Part shown: positions 53,580 to 62,066 of the stretch, in pieces
Layout: each line of letters opens with the position of its first letter
Position numbering within the stretch: position 1 is the first letter of the stretch
Assembly: GCA_001898965.1 (NCBI GenBank)
Contig: MKVW01000001.1
Coordinates: forward strand, 742,317 to 806,316
Direction of reading: 5' to 3'
Source: Rhizobiales bacterium 62-17
Lineage (GTDB): Bacteria; Pseudomonadota; Alphaproteobacteria; Rhizobiales; Beijerinckiaceae
DNA: 64,000 nt
Made by a program: the position numbers and the translations under genes
Notes under the pieces: generated by a model
Seen by the model: only the letters and a program-made list of their open reading frames with translations
Told to the model about the DNA's origin: nothing
Databases searched by the model: none

Positions 53580-54332
53580 ATGATGCTTGAGATCAGAAAC
53601 CTCCACGCCGAAATCGACGGCAAGAAGATATTGAACGGCCTGACGCTGACCGTGAAGGACGGCGAAGTGGCAGCGATCATGGGGCCGAACGGTTCCGGCA
53701 AATCGACCTTGTCTTACGTCGTTGCTGGCCGCAGCGACTATACGGTGACCGCCGGTGAAGTGTTCCTCAACGGCGAGAACATTCTCGAACTGCCGCCGCA
53801 TGAGCGCGCGGCCCGCGGCCTGTTCCTGGCGTTCCAGTATCCGGTCGAAATTCCCGGCGTCACCACGCACGTGTTCCTGCGCACGGCTTTGAATGCGCAG
53901 CGCAAGGCACGCGGTGAAGCCGAGTTGAAGACGGCAGAATTCATGAAGCTGATGCGCGCCGCCGCCGACAAACTGTCGGTGACCCAGGAAATGCTGCGCC
54001 GTCCGCTCAACGTCGGCTTTTCGGGCGGCGAAAAGAAGCGCCTCGAAATCCTGCAGATGACTTTGCTCGCGCCGAAGTTCGGCATTCTCGATGAAACCGA
54101 CTCCGGTCTCGACATCGATGCGTTGCGCGTCGTCTCCGACGGCGTCAACGATTTGCGCGCGCCCGATCGCGGCTTCCTCGTCATCACCCACTATCAGCGC
54201 CTGCTCGATCACATCAAGCCGGACACGGTGCATATCATGGCGCAAGGCCGCATCATCAAGACGGGCGGGCCGGAACTGGCGCTCGAATTGGAGAAGAACG
54301 GCTACCGCGACTTCGTCGCCGACGCGGCGTGA
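53580..54332 (+). CDS. sufC: Fe-S cluster assembly ATPase SufC
   Basis: 250 residues. Walker A GPNGSGKST at residues 35-43, signature NVGFSGGEKKRLEILQM and Walker B GILDETDSGLDIDALR. It hydrolyses ATP to drive shape change in the SufBCD complex. sufD begins seven bases after its stop. Confidence 0.97.
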   Translation: MMLEIRNLHAEIDGKKILNGLTLTVKDGEVAAIMGPNGSGKSTLSYVVAGRSDYTVTAGEVFLNGENILELPPHERAARGLFLAFQYPVEIPGVTTHVFLRTALNAQRKARGEAELKTAEFMKLMRAAADKLSVTQEMLRRPLNVGFSGGEKKRLEILQMTLLAPKFGILDETDSGLDIDALRVVSDGVNDLRAPDRGFLVITHYQRLLDHIKPDTVHIMAQGRIIKTGGPELALELEKNGYRDFVADAA

Positions 54333-54339
54333 GGTTGTC

Positions 54340-55611
54340 ATGGCTGTACAGCTTCAGACAGTAAGGACGCCGGCCGAGGAAGCCATTCTGGCGCGCCTCG
54401 CCGAAGGCGGTCGTCGCCACACACAGACCCGCGAGAAGGCGGTCGCGCGGTTGCGCGCCAATGGTCTGCCGAACCGTCGGGTCGAAGCCTGGCACTATAC
54501 CGATCTGCGCACCTTGATGCGCGATGCGCCGCCGCCGTTCGAAGCCTTCACAGACGATCTCGTCGCCGAGGCGATGAGCCAGTCGGCGGCTTTGTCGCTG
54601 AAGGACGCGGCGCATGTTCTGTTCGTCAACGGTCGCTTCGTGCGCCATGCCGGTGCGCTGGAAGTGGTTGATGCCGACACGGGCGATCAGGCCGCCGCTG
54701 CTGGCGATGCCTATGGCGATGACGGCGCGGTGGCTTTGCATCGTGCTTTTGCCGGCCGCACCACGACGCTGCGCGTGCCGCCGTCCCATCGCAGTATCGT
54801 TCATCTCGATTTCCGCGAACTGGGCACCGATGCTTTCTCGACCTTTCCGCATCTGGTGATCGAAGTGGTGGAGGGCGCCGATGTGCTTGTCCTCGAAACC
54901 CATCGTGGCCCCAACGACGTCAGCTATCAGACTCATGCGTTGATCGAATTCCACGTCGCATCGTCGGCGAAGGTCGAGCATGTGCGCGTCAATGAAGCGG
55001 GCAACAAGGCGCTGAGCCTGTCGACGCTTGGTGTCGATCTTGCGGCGCGCGCGGCCTTCCAGTCGTTCTCGCTGTCGTCGGGCGCCAATGTGGCGCGCCA
55101 TCAGATTTTCCTGCGCAGCCTGGGCGAACATGCCAAGATCGGCCTGGCTGGCGCCACCTTGGCACGCGGTCGCCAGCATGCCGACACGACGCTCGTGGTC
55201 GATCACACTGCGCCGCGCTGCGAGAGCCGCGAATTCTATCGCTACATCGTCGATGACATGGCGACCGGCGTCTTCCAGGGCAAGATCGTCGTCGCGCCCA
55301 ATGCTCAGAAGACCGACGGCGGCATGAAATCGCAGACCATCCTGCTGTCCGATACGGCGGCGATGAACAACAAGCCGGAACTGGAAATCTTCGCCGACGA
55401 CGTGGTCTGCGGCCATGGCGCAACCTGCGGATCGCTGAACGAGAACCAGCTCTTCTACGCCCATGCGCGCGGCATTCCGCCGGTCGAGGCCGAGGCGCTA
55501 CTGCTCGAAGCTTTCGCGGGCGAGGCCATTGACCGCGTCGGTGATGAACAGATTCGCGAACAGCTCATGGATAAGGTGCGCGACTGGCTCGCGCAGCGCG
55601 TGAAATCATGA
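54340..55611 (+). CDS. sufD: Fe-S cluster assembly protein SufD
   Basis: 423 residues from ATG 54340. The N-terminus has the NRRVEAWHYTDLR motif common to SufD, and the C-terminus GATCGSLNENQLFYAHARGI resembles SufB, its paralogue. It partners SufB and SufC and is needed for iron entry. Its stop overlaps the sufS start (ATGA). Confidence 0.95.
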   Translation: MAVQLQTVRTPAEEAILARLAEGGRRHTQTREKAVARLRANGLPNRRVEAWHYTDLRTLMRDAPPPFEAFTDDLVAEAMSQSAALSLKDAAHVLFVNGRFVRHAGALEVVDADTGDQAAAAGDAYGDDGAVALHRAFAGRTTTLRVPPSHRSIVHLDFRELGTDAFSTFPHLVIEVVEGADVLVLETHRGPNDVSYQTHALIEFHVASSAKVEHVRVNEAGNKALSLSTLGVDLAARAAFQSFSLSSGANVARHQIFLRSLGEHAKIGLAGATLARGRQHADTTLVVDHTAPRCESREFYRYIVDDMATGVFQGKIVVAPNAQKTDGGMKSQTILLSDTAAMNNKPELEIFADDVVCGHGATCGSLNENQLFYAHARGIPPVEAEALLLEAFAGEAIDRVGDEQIREQLMDKVRDWLAQRVKS

Positions 55612-56843
55612 ATACGCGGGTTCAGCCTTACGATGTCATGAAGGTGCGGCAGGATTTTCCGATCCTGAACGAAAAGCCCTATGGCAAGCCGCTTGTCTAT
55701 CTCGACAATGGCGCCTCGGCCCAGAAGCCGCGTCAGGTGCTCGACCGCATGACGCATGCCTATGAGCATGAATATGCCAATGTGCATCGCGGCCTGCATT
55801 ACCTCGCGAATGCGGCAACGGAAGCCTATGAGACGGCGCGCGAGCGCGTCCGCGCCTTCCTCAATGCCGGCTCGACCGAGGAAATCATCTTCGCGCGCGG
55901 CGCTACCGAGGCGCTGAACCTGGTCGCCAGTTCCTTCGGTCAAGCCCATATCGGTCCCGGCGACGAGATCGTTCTGTCGATCATGGAGCACCACTCCAAC
56001 ATCGTGCCCTGGCATTTCCATCGCGAGCGCAACGGCGCCGTGCTGAAATGGGTAGGGATCGACGACGACGGCAATTTTCCGCTCGACGAATTCGAGAAGG
56101 CGCTGACGCCGCGTACCAAGATCGTGGCGCTCACCCATATGTCGAACGTGCTCGGCACCATCGTGCCGATCAAGAAGGTGGTCGAGATCGCCCATGCGCG
56201 CGGCATTCCCGTGCTGGTCGATGGGTCGCAGGGCGCCGTTCACCTCAATGTCGACGTGCGCGATCTCGATGTCGATTTCTACATCGTCACCGGCCACAAG
56301 CTCTATGGCCCGACCGGCATCGGCGCGCTCTATGGCAAGCGCAAGTGGCTCGAAACTCTGCCGCCGTTCGAAGGCGGCGGCGAGATGATCGAGACGGTGA
56401 CCATGGACACCGTCACCTATAATGCGCCGCCGCATCGCTTCGAGGCCGGTACGCCGCCGATCGTCCAGGCGATCGGGCTCGGCGCTGCGCTCGACTATAT
56501 GGACACGCTCGGCCGCGATGCCATCCGTGCCCATGAGGACGCTTTGCGCGACTATGCGTTGGAGCGCCTGTCGCGCATCAATTCGCTGCGTATTTTCGGC
56601 AAGGCCCGGGATCGGGGCGCCATTATTTCCTTCGAGATGAAGGGTGCCCATGCCCACGACGTCGCCACGGTGATCGACCGGGCAGGGGTTGCGGTGCGCG
56701 CCGGCACCCATTGCGCCATGCCGCTGCTGAGCCGCTATGGCGTCACCTCCACTTGCCGTGCCTCATTTGGCCTGTACAACACCATGGACGAAGTCGACGC
56801 TTTGGCTGAAGCGCTGTTGAAGGCGCAGTCCCTGTTTTCGTAG
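55608..56843 (+). CDS. sufS: Cysteine desulfurase SufS
   Basis: 411 residues, class II desulfurase. PLP lysine in YIVTGHKLYGPTGIG and catalytic cysteine in VRAGTHCAMPLL, in the short loop typical of SufS. It starts by ATGA overlap with sufD. No sufE or sufU partner is seen in the window; SufS of this class usually needs one, which could be encoded elsewhere. Confidence 0.96.
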   Translation: MNTRVQPYDVMKVRQDFPILNEKPYGKPLVYLDNGASAQKPRQVLDRMTHAYEHEYANVHRGLHYLANAATEAYETARERVRAFLNAGSTEEIIFARGATEALNLVASSFGQAHIGPGDEIVLSIMEHHSNIVPWHFHRERNGAVLKWVGIDDDGNFPLDEFEKALTPRTKIVALTHMSNVLGTIVPIKKVVEIAHARGIPVLVDGSQGAVHLNVDVRDLDVDFYIVTGHKLYGPTGIGALYGKRKWLETLPPFEGGGEMIETVTMDTVTYNAPPHRFEAGTPPIVQAIGLGAALDYMDTLGRDAIRAHEDALRDYALERLSRINSLRIFGKARDRGAIISFEMKGAHAHDVATVIDRAGVAVRAGTHCAMPLLSRYGVTSTCRASFGLYNTMDEVDALAEALLKAQSLFS

Positions 56844-56871
56844 CAGGTCTGTTTTTGTAGAAGGTAGTCCG

Positions 56872-57270
56872 ATGAGCAATACCTTGCCCGCCCAGAAGCA
56901 GGACGGCGAAGAGCAGCCGAACCGGCCGGATCTGACGCTCGATCCCGGCATTCCGCCCGAGGAGCTGGAACGGCTCACCGAGGATATCGTCGCGGCGCTG
57001 AAAACCGTGTTCGACCCGGAAATCCCGGTCGACATCTATGAACTCGGCCTCATTTACAAGGTGGCCGTCGGCGAGAACCGCTCGGTTGAGATCGAAATGA
57101 CCCTGACGGCGCCTGGCTGCCCGGTGGCGGGTGAGATGCCGAAATGGGTCGAGGACGCGGTTGCGACCGTCAACGGCGTGTCCGGCGTCAACGTCAACAT
57201 GGTTTTCGACCCGGCTTGGGACCAGAGCCGCATGTCGGACGAGGCGAAAGTCGCCCTGGATATGTGGTGA
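56872..57270 (+). CDS. sufT: SufT (DUF59/MIP18-family) Fe-S assembly protein
   Basis: 132 residues. The MIP18 domain covers about residues 40-130: AALKTVFDPEIPVDIYELGLIY, LTAPGCPVAGEMP with the conserved cysteine, and FDPAWDQSRMSDEAK. SufT helps iron-sulfur protein maturation. The first 35 residues are acidic and probably flexible. It follows sufS by 28 bases. Confidence 0.94.
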   Translation: MSNTLPAQKQDGEEQPNRPDLTLDPGIPPEELERLTEDIVAALKTVFDPEIPVDIYELGLIYKVAVGENRSVEIEMTLTAPGCPVAGEMPKWVEDAVATVNGVSGVNVNMVFDPAWDQSRMSDEAKVALDMW

Positions 57271-57387
57271 AACAACAGTTTGGAACGATGAAAGGTCAAA
57301 ATCATAGGCCCTGACATCGTCCCAATGGCTCCCTATATTGTTGAGGGAGATTCTTTCCCCGGGCCTTGAACCCGGTCGGAGGATGAG

Positions 57388-57771
57388 ATGGCAAATGTGA
57401 CGGCGGCCCCGCGGCCGCGCCCCAAGGTGATGACATTGACGGACGCCGCTGCCGAGCGCGTTCGGGAGATCATGACCCAGGCTGAAACGCCGATGGCTGC
57501 CTTGCGCGTCGGGGTCAAGAACGGCGGCTGTGCCGGCATGTCCTACACGATGGACTGGACCAATGACATCGGCCGCTTCGACGAAGTGGTCGAGATGAAA
57601 GGCGTCAAGGTCATCGTCGATCCCAAGGCGGTGCTGTTTCTGCTCGGCACCGAAATGGACTTCAAGATCGACAAGCTGTCTTCCGGCTTCGTCTTCAACA
57701 ATCCCAATCAGACCTCCGCCTGCGGTTGCGGCGAGAGCGTTGCCTTGACCCCCGCCAAACTCGAAGATTGA
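57388..57771 (+). CDS. sufA: A-type Fe-S carrier SufA/HesB-like
   Basis: 127 residues. Cys48 (GGCAGMSYTMDW), Cys112 and Cys114 (SACGCGES) are the three ligands of A-type carriers. It receives clusters from SufBCD and passes them to apoproteins. The stop overlaps the TfoX-domain gene start by one base (TGATG). Confidence 0.95.
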   Translation: MANVTAAPRPRPKVMTLTDAAAERVREIMTQAETPMAALRVGVKNGGCAGMSYTMDWTNDIGRFDEVVEMKGVKVIVDPKAVLFLLGTEMDFKIDKLSSGFVFNNPNQTSACGCGESVALTPAKLED

Positions 57772-58187
57772 TGCCTGACCGGACGGAACTCGAAGACCTG
57801 TTCCGTCCTTTCGGTCCGGTGGCGATCAAGCGCATGTTCGGCGGTCACGGCATCTATGCCGACGGCCTGATGTTCGCTTTGGAAGCCAGCGGCGAAGTCT
57901 ACCTCAAGGTCGATGCTGAAAGCCTGCCGCGCTTCGAGGCGGAGAATCTGCCGCCCTTCGTTTACGAAACCAAGCACGGTCAGAAGCACTCGATGTCTTA
58001 TCATCTGCTGCCAGCTGCGGCCTATGACGATGACGACGTGCTGAAACATTGGGCCAGGCTCGCGCTGGAAGCCGCCTATCGCGCCGCCGGCGCTAAGGCT
58101 GGGAAGGCAAGGCCCAAAACGGCGGCTGCTAAAAAGGCCCCGGCCAAGAAGGTCCCGGCAAAGAAAGCACCGCCGAAAAAGCGCTAG
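57771..58187 (+). CDS. TfoX N-terminal-domain protein with Lys/Ala/Pro-rich tail
   Basis: 138 residues from ATG 57771. Residues 1-105 form a TfoX_N domain (LFRPFGPVAIKRMFGGHGIYADGLMFAL, VYLKVDAESLPRFE, MSYHLLPAA). The last 30 residues are almost all Lys, Ala and Pro in AKKAP-type repeats, like the tail of histone H1. TfoX-domain proteins act in competence regulation in some bacteria; here the basic tail suggests nucleic-acid binding. It is coupled to sufA, which is unusual. Confidence 0.85.
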   Translation: MPDRTELEDLFRPFGPVAIKRMFGGHGIYADGLMFALEASGEVYLKVDAESLPRFEAENLPPFVYETKHGQKHSMSYHLLPAAAYDDDDVLKHWARLALEAAYRAAGAKAGKARPKTAAAKKAPAKKVPAKKAPPKKR

Positions 58188-58208
58188 CAACGGCTACTCG
58201 AATACCTG

Positions 58209-58348
58209 CCGTCTTTGCGAGCGCAGCGAAGCAATCCAGGGGTCAAGGTGTAAAGCCATGGACGCAAACAGGCTGCGCCACAGGGCTATCCTTGGACTGT
58301 ACCGCACGCCCCTAGATTGCTTCGTCGCTGCGCTTCTCGCAATGACGG
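58209..58348. repeat. REP-like palindromic repeat
   Basis: Two long arms pair imperfectly: 58209-58242 (CCGTCTTTGCGAGCGCAGCG then AAGCAATCCAGGGG) and 58309-58348 (CCCCTAGATTGCTTCGTCGC then TGCGCTTCTCGCAATGACGG), with about 65 bases between them. Elements of this type, with TTGCGAGCG and GAAGCAATCC cores, recur in intergenic regions of many Alphaproteobacteria. Confidence 0.8.
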
Positions 58349-58358
58349 GTAGCGATTG

Positions 58359-59243
58359 CTAGCGTTTGCGCTTGAAAGCGGCGCAGAGATCGCGCGCGAG
58401 CGGCGAGAGCGCGACATTGCGGCGGGACAGGATGCCGATCGTCCTTGATATGCGCGGACGGCTCAGCGGCAAGATCGCGACGGCGCGATCGTTGAGAGCG
58501 TCGACGGCGCTGCGGGGCATGATCGTCAGGCCCAATCCTTCGCGCACCAGCCGGAAGGCGGTGAGGGTGTGTTGTACCTCATAGGCCCAGTTTGGCGTCT
58601 CGCTGCGGTTGCCGAGCGCCTGATCGACGATGAAGCGGTTGGCCGTCTGCGGATTGACCCGAATGAGCTTCTCCTTGACGAGATCGCCCCAGGTGATCTG
58701 CTTGCGCTTGGCCAAGGCATGATCGGCCGGACAGACCGCCACATAATCCTCGCTGAACAGAGCCTCGGTCACCAGGTCATGATTGCCGGCGGCGACGATG
58801 GTCAGGCCAAACTCGACGCTGCCGCTGGCGACCAGGGCGCCGATCTCGCTGGCTGAGGTGTCGACGACGCTGACCGTGACGTCGGCATGTTCGGCATCGA
58901 AAATCCGCAGAGCTTGCGGCAGCAGATCCATGGCGATCGTCGGTAGGCAGGCCAAGGTCAGTTTCTGCCGCTTGGCGACGGCCTGCGTCCGCACGCGTTC
59001 CAGCTCCGCGTCCATGCCGGCGAGCATGCTCTTGATCTTGGGCAGCAGCGTCGCGCCGTCGTCGGTCAGCACGACATCGCGATGCGAGCGCCGAAAGAGC
59101 TGCACGCCCAGGCTGCCTTCGAGTTTCTTCACCCGATGGCTGATTGCCGTCTGCGACAGGTTGAGATGTTCGGCCGCGCGCGTGAAGGAGGCGAGTTCCG
59201 CCACGCCGACAAAGGCTTCCAGGCCGAGAAGATCGATTTTCAT
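58359..59243 (-). CDS. LysR-family transcriptional regulator
   Basis: 294 residues. Winged helix at residues 5-62 (LEAFVGVAELASFTRAAEHLN, LSQTAISHRVKKLEGSLGVQLF), then a periplasmic-binding-like domain. It is divergent from the GlcG-like gene, with the dyad ATGAA-agtaa-TTCAT at 59280-59294 in the spacer. It probably controls the GlcG/SsuA/Bug group. Confidence 0.93.
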   Translation of the reverse strand: MKIDLLGLEAFVGVAELASFTRAAEHLNLSQTAISHRVKKLEGSLGVQLFRRSHRDVVLTDDGATLLPKIKSMLAGMDAELERVRTQAVAKRQKLTLACLPTIAMDLLPQALRIFDAEHADVTVSVVDTSASEIGALVASGSVEFGLTIVAAGNHDLVTEALFSEDYVAVCPADHALAKRKQITWGDLVKEKLIRVNPQTANRFIVDQALGNRSETPNWAYEVQHTLTAFRLVREGLGLTIMPRSAVDALNDRAVAILPLSRPRISRTIGILSRRNVALSPLARDLCAAFKRKR

Positions 59244-59279
59244 GGGCGTTCCCGGAGCATTTCCAAGATGCTCTCAAGC

Positions 59280-59294
59280 ATGAAAGTAATTCAT
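59280..59294. promoter_or_regulatory. Candidate LysR operator
   Basis: ATGAA-agtaa-TTCAT holds a T-N11-A core within a dyad, the general LysR box form, in the spacer between the divergent LysR and GlcG-like genes. Confidence 0.4.
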
Positions 59295-59386
59295 TCACTG
59301 CTTAAAATAAACCATTTGATTCATGTCGTTCCGACACCGATTGTGCCCCCGATTTTCAATCCAACCAGACTATTGCGGGAGGCCTG

Positions 59387-59887
59387 ATGCGCGGCATCAC
59401 CATGGACCAGTCGCTGTCCATCATTTTGAACACCTTCAAGAAAGCCGAAGAGATGGAAGCCTATGCGCTGGCCGCGATCGTGCTCGACGCGGGCGGGCGG
59501 GTGAAGGCTTTCCTGAAACAGGATGGCGCGTCGCTGATGCGTTTCGAGATCGCGCGGGGCAAAGCCTTCGGCGCTCTGGCGCTCAATCGCTCGTCGCGCA
59601 TGGTGTTGCAGAAGTCGCGCGAAAAGCCGCCGTTCATGGACACGCTGCGCGATCTCGCCGATGGGCCGATCTTTCTGGAAGCCGGCGGCCAGTTGATCCG
59701 CGATGAGTTCGGCGAAGTCATCGGCGCCATCGGCGTTACCGGCGATGTCAATGAAGTCGACGACATCTGCGCCATTGCCGGCATCCGCGCCACCGGCCTG
59801 AAGTCGGATGAAGATTTTTCGGAAACTGAAGCCAAGCGCCTCAACATCAAGACTGGCCCGAAGCTGGTCGATCCCCGGCAGCGGTGA
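59387..59887 (+). CDS. GlcG/HbpS-family (heme-binding-like) protein
   Basis: 166 residues from ATG 59387 with GGGAGG upstream; ATG 59402 is also possible. The GlcG/HbpS fold shows ALAAIVLDAGGRVKAFLKQDGA, GKAFGALALNRSS and, later, GGQLIRDEFGEVIGAIGVTGDVNEVDD. No signal peptide. Family members bind small ligands or haem and stand beside catabolic genes. It is first in a three-gene group with the SsuA-like and Bug genes. Confidence 0.85.
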   Translation: MRGITMDQSLSIILNTFKKAEEMEAYALAAIVLDAGGRVKAFLKQDGASLMRFEIARGKAFGALALNRSSRMVLQKSREKPPFMDTLRDLADGPIFLEAGGQLIRDEFGEVIGAIGVTGDVNEVDDICAIAGIRATGLKSDEDFSETEAKRLNIKTGPKLVDPRQR

Positions 59888-59892
59888 GGAGA

Positions 59893-60825
59893 ATGGCCTT
59901 GGATCGTTTGGTCGTCAGCACATTTCCGAATGCCAAGGCCCTGCCGCTCTGGGCCGGCGTGGAGCAGGGGATATTCACGGCCAAGGGGCTCGATCTCGTC
60001 GTGCATGAAACCGGCAGCTCCCGCGAACAGCGCGAGCTTCTGGCCAAAGGCGAGATCGATGTCGTGCAAGCAGCGCTCGACAATGCGCTGGCGATGATCA
60101 AGGCCGGTCACGACGTCATCATTCTGATGGGCGGCGAAGGCGGCATGAACGATTTCATCGTCCGCAAGGATATCCGTTCGCCGCGTGATCTGAAGGGACG
60201 CATTCTGGCCGTCGATTCACCTGATACGGCCTACGCTCTGTTGCTGCGCAAAGTGCTGACCGCCCATGGCCTGCAGAAGGACAAGGACTATCAGCTTCGA
60301 GCTGTTGGCAATGGCGCCAAACGCTTGCGTGCCTTGGCTGCCGATCCGCGGCTTGCCGGCGCGATCTTGAATCCGCCGTTCTCGGCGGAAGCCATCCTGG
60401 CCGGTTTGCACAGTCTCGGCCGTCTGGATGAACTCGTCGGGCCATATCAAGCGGGCGGCGCTTTCGCGCTGCGTGCTTTCGCGCAAAAATCGGGTTCGCT
60501 GATTGAACGTTACATTCAAGGCTATGTCGCGGCGCTCGACTGGCTGAGACAGTCCGACAATGCGCCGATAGCCCAGCGTTTGCTGCGCGAACGGCTCGCC
60601 ATCGCCGACGATGTCGCCGAGGCCACCTATCGGCAGCTGATCGATCCGGCATTCGGCTTCGCCCCGCAAGCGCAGCTCAATTGGGCCGGCTTTCGCGCCA
60701 TGCTCGATGTGCGCTCCGCAACGGAAGGGCGCGACGCGCGGCTCGCCAAGACCGGCGCCTATGTCGACGAAAGCTACTACCAGCGCGCCTTGGCGCAGAT
60801 GACCAACGAGACAAGCGTGCAATAG
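59893..60825 (+). CDS. ABC-transporter-type binding protein (SsuA/NMT1-like) without signal peptide
   Basis: 310 residues from ATG 59893; GTG 59884 is also in frame. The fold is that of SsuA/THI5-like binding proteins: PLWAGVEQGIFTAKGLDLVV near the start, GEIDVVQAALDNALAMIKAG, and PRDLKGRILAVDSPDTAYAL. No signal peptide or lipobox is seen, so it would stay in the cytoplasm unless the start is wrong. No permease or ATPase gene is adjacent. It may be a cytoplasmic sensor or ligand-binding enzyme. Confidence 0.8.
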   Translation: MALDRLVVSTFPNAKALPLWAGVEQGIFTAKGLDLVVHETGSSREQRELLAKGEIDVVQAALDNALAMIKAGHDVIILMGGEGGMNDFIVRKDIRSPRDLKGRILAVDSPDTAYALLLRKVLTAHGLQKDKDYQLRAVGNGAKRLRALAADPRLAGAILNPPFSAEAILAGLHSLGRLDELVGPYQAGGAFALRAFAQKSGSLIERYIQGYVAALDWLRQSDNAPIAQRLLRERLAIADDVAEATYRQLIDPAFGFAPQAQLNWAGFRAMLDVRSATEGRDARLAKTGAYVDESYYQRALAQMTNETSVQ

Positions 60826-60845
60826 CGCGCCAGGGGAGAACGCAC

Positions 60846-61898
60846 ATGTTTGAGAACCGAAGACTATTCGGCGCCGTTGCTCTGTTCGCTGGTGTCGCTG
60901 CCAGTGCCATCGCCGCACAGCCTGCTTCGGCGCAATCGGCGGCGGAGAAGTTCTTTACCGGCCGCCAGCTCGATTTCATCGTCGGTTCGCGCGCCGGCGG
61001 TGGTTATGCGATTTACGCCAGCCTGCTCAGCCGCCATTTCGGCAAACATCTGCCGGGCAAGCCCAACGTGGTGGCACGCAATATGGATGGCGCCGGCAGT
61101 CTGATCGCCGCCAATTATCTTTACACGAAGGCGCCGAAGGATGGCTCCACATTCGGCGCGCTGTTCATGGGCGCGGTTATGGATCCGCTGATCGGCGAAG
61201 AGGCGCAAGCGCGTTTCGATCCGCGCAAGTTCAGCTTCATCGGCAGCGCCAATAAGGAGACGAGCATCTGCGTTGCCTGGCACACAGCCGACGTGAAGAC
61301 GTTCGAGGATATGTTCAGCAAGGAGCTGATCATCGGCACGTCGGGCATCACCTCGTCGATCCGCCAATATCCGACTGTGCTCAACAATGTGCTGGGCACC
61401 AAGTTCAAACTCATCACCGGCTATCCCGGCTCGCAGGATGCGGCGCTGGCGATGGAACGCGGCGAGACGCAGGGGCTCTGCGGCATCCAGTGGTCGAGCT
61501 TCATCACCAACTATCCGCAATGGCTGGAGAAAAATCAGGTTCGCATCCTGGCGCAGTTGTCATCGCCTGATGGCGATCCGGAGTTGAATCGTCGCGGCGT
61601 GCCCAACATGTGGACCTTCGTGAAGAACGATGTCGACCGGCGCGTGCTCTCGGTTATCTTCAGCCAGTTGGAGTTCGGTCGTCCCTATGTGTTGCCGCCG
61701 GGCGTCCCAGCCGATCTCATCGCCGCTTATCGCGCCGCATTCGATGCAACCATTCAGGATCAGGAGTTTCTGGCTGAAGCCAAAAAGCTTCAGCTCGATA
61801 TCGATGCGGTCTCGGGCGAACGCGTGCAGAAACTGGTCGAGGACATTTACGCGACGCCTAAAGAAGACGTCGAGAAAGCCAAAGCCGCGTTGCGCTGA
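60846..61898 (+). CDS. Tripartite tricarboxylate transporter receptor-like protein (Bug family)
   Basis: 350 residues from ATG 60846 with AGGGGAGAA upstream. Signal peptide MFENRRLFGAVALFAGVAAS to AQ. The mature part FIVGSRAGGGYAIYASLLSRH, NMDGAGSLIAANYLYTKAPKDG resembles the receptor at 33608-34606. It ends a group with the GlcG- and SsuA-like genes and is followed by a terminator. Confidence 0.87.
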   Translation: MFENRRLFGAVALFAGVAASAIAAQPASAQSAAEKFFTGRQLDFIVGSRAGGGYAIYASLLSRHFGKHLPGKPNVVARNMDGAGSLIAANYLYTKAPKDGSTFGALFMGAVMDPLIGEEAQARFDPRKFSFIGSANKETSICVAWHTADVKTFEDMFSKELIIGTSGITSSIRQYPTVLNNVLGTKFKLITGYPGSQDAALAMERGETQGLCGIQWSSFITNYPQWLEKNQVRILAQLSSPDGDPELNRRGVPNMWTFVKNDVDRRVLSVIFSQLEFGRPYVLPPGVPADLIAAYRAAFDATIQDQEFLAEAKKLQLDIDAVSGERVQKLVEDIYATPKEDVEKAKAALR

Positions 61899-61922
61899 GA
61901 AGCGATATCTCGGTTCAAATCG

Positions 61923-61949
61923 AAAAGGGGCCTGTCGGGCCCTTTTTTT
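61923..61949 (+). terminator. Rho-independent terminator
   Basis: AAAAGGGGCC pairs with GGGCCCTTTT around TGTC, and a run of seven Ts follows at 61943-61949. It lies 24 bases after the Bug gene stop. Confidence 0.85.
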
Positions 61950-62009
61950 GTGTTTTCAGCCACTCGATCCATCTACTCCAAAATAGTGTAAAAACTGTAA
62001 TTTGATGCA

Positions 62010-62038
62010 TTGACACTTAAATGTAGCTAAGGCTACAA
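62010..62038 (+). promoter_or_regulatory. Promoter region with dyad before the TonB-dependent receptor gene
   Basis: TTGACA at 62010-62015 is a good -35. The dyad TGTAGC-taag-GCTACA (62022-62037) covers the likely -10 position and could be an operator, for example for a metal regulator. The -10 itself is poor. Confidence 0.4.
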
Positions 62039-62066
62039 GTCGGGAGGCGAGCTAAAGGAGAAGTGT

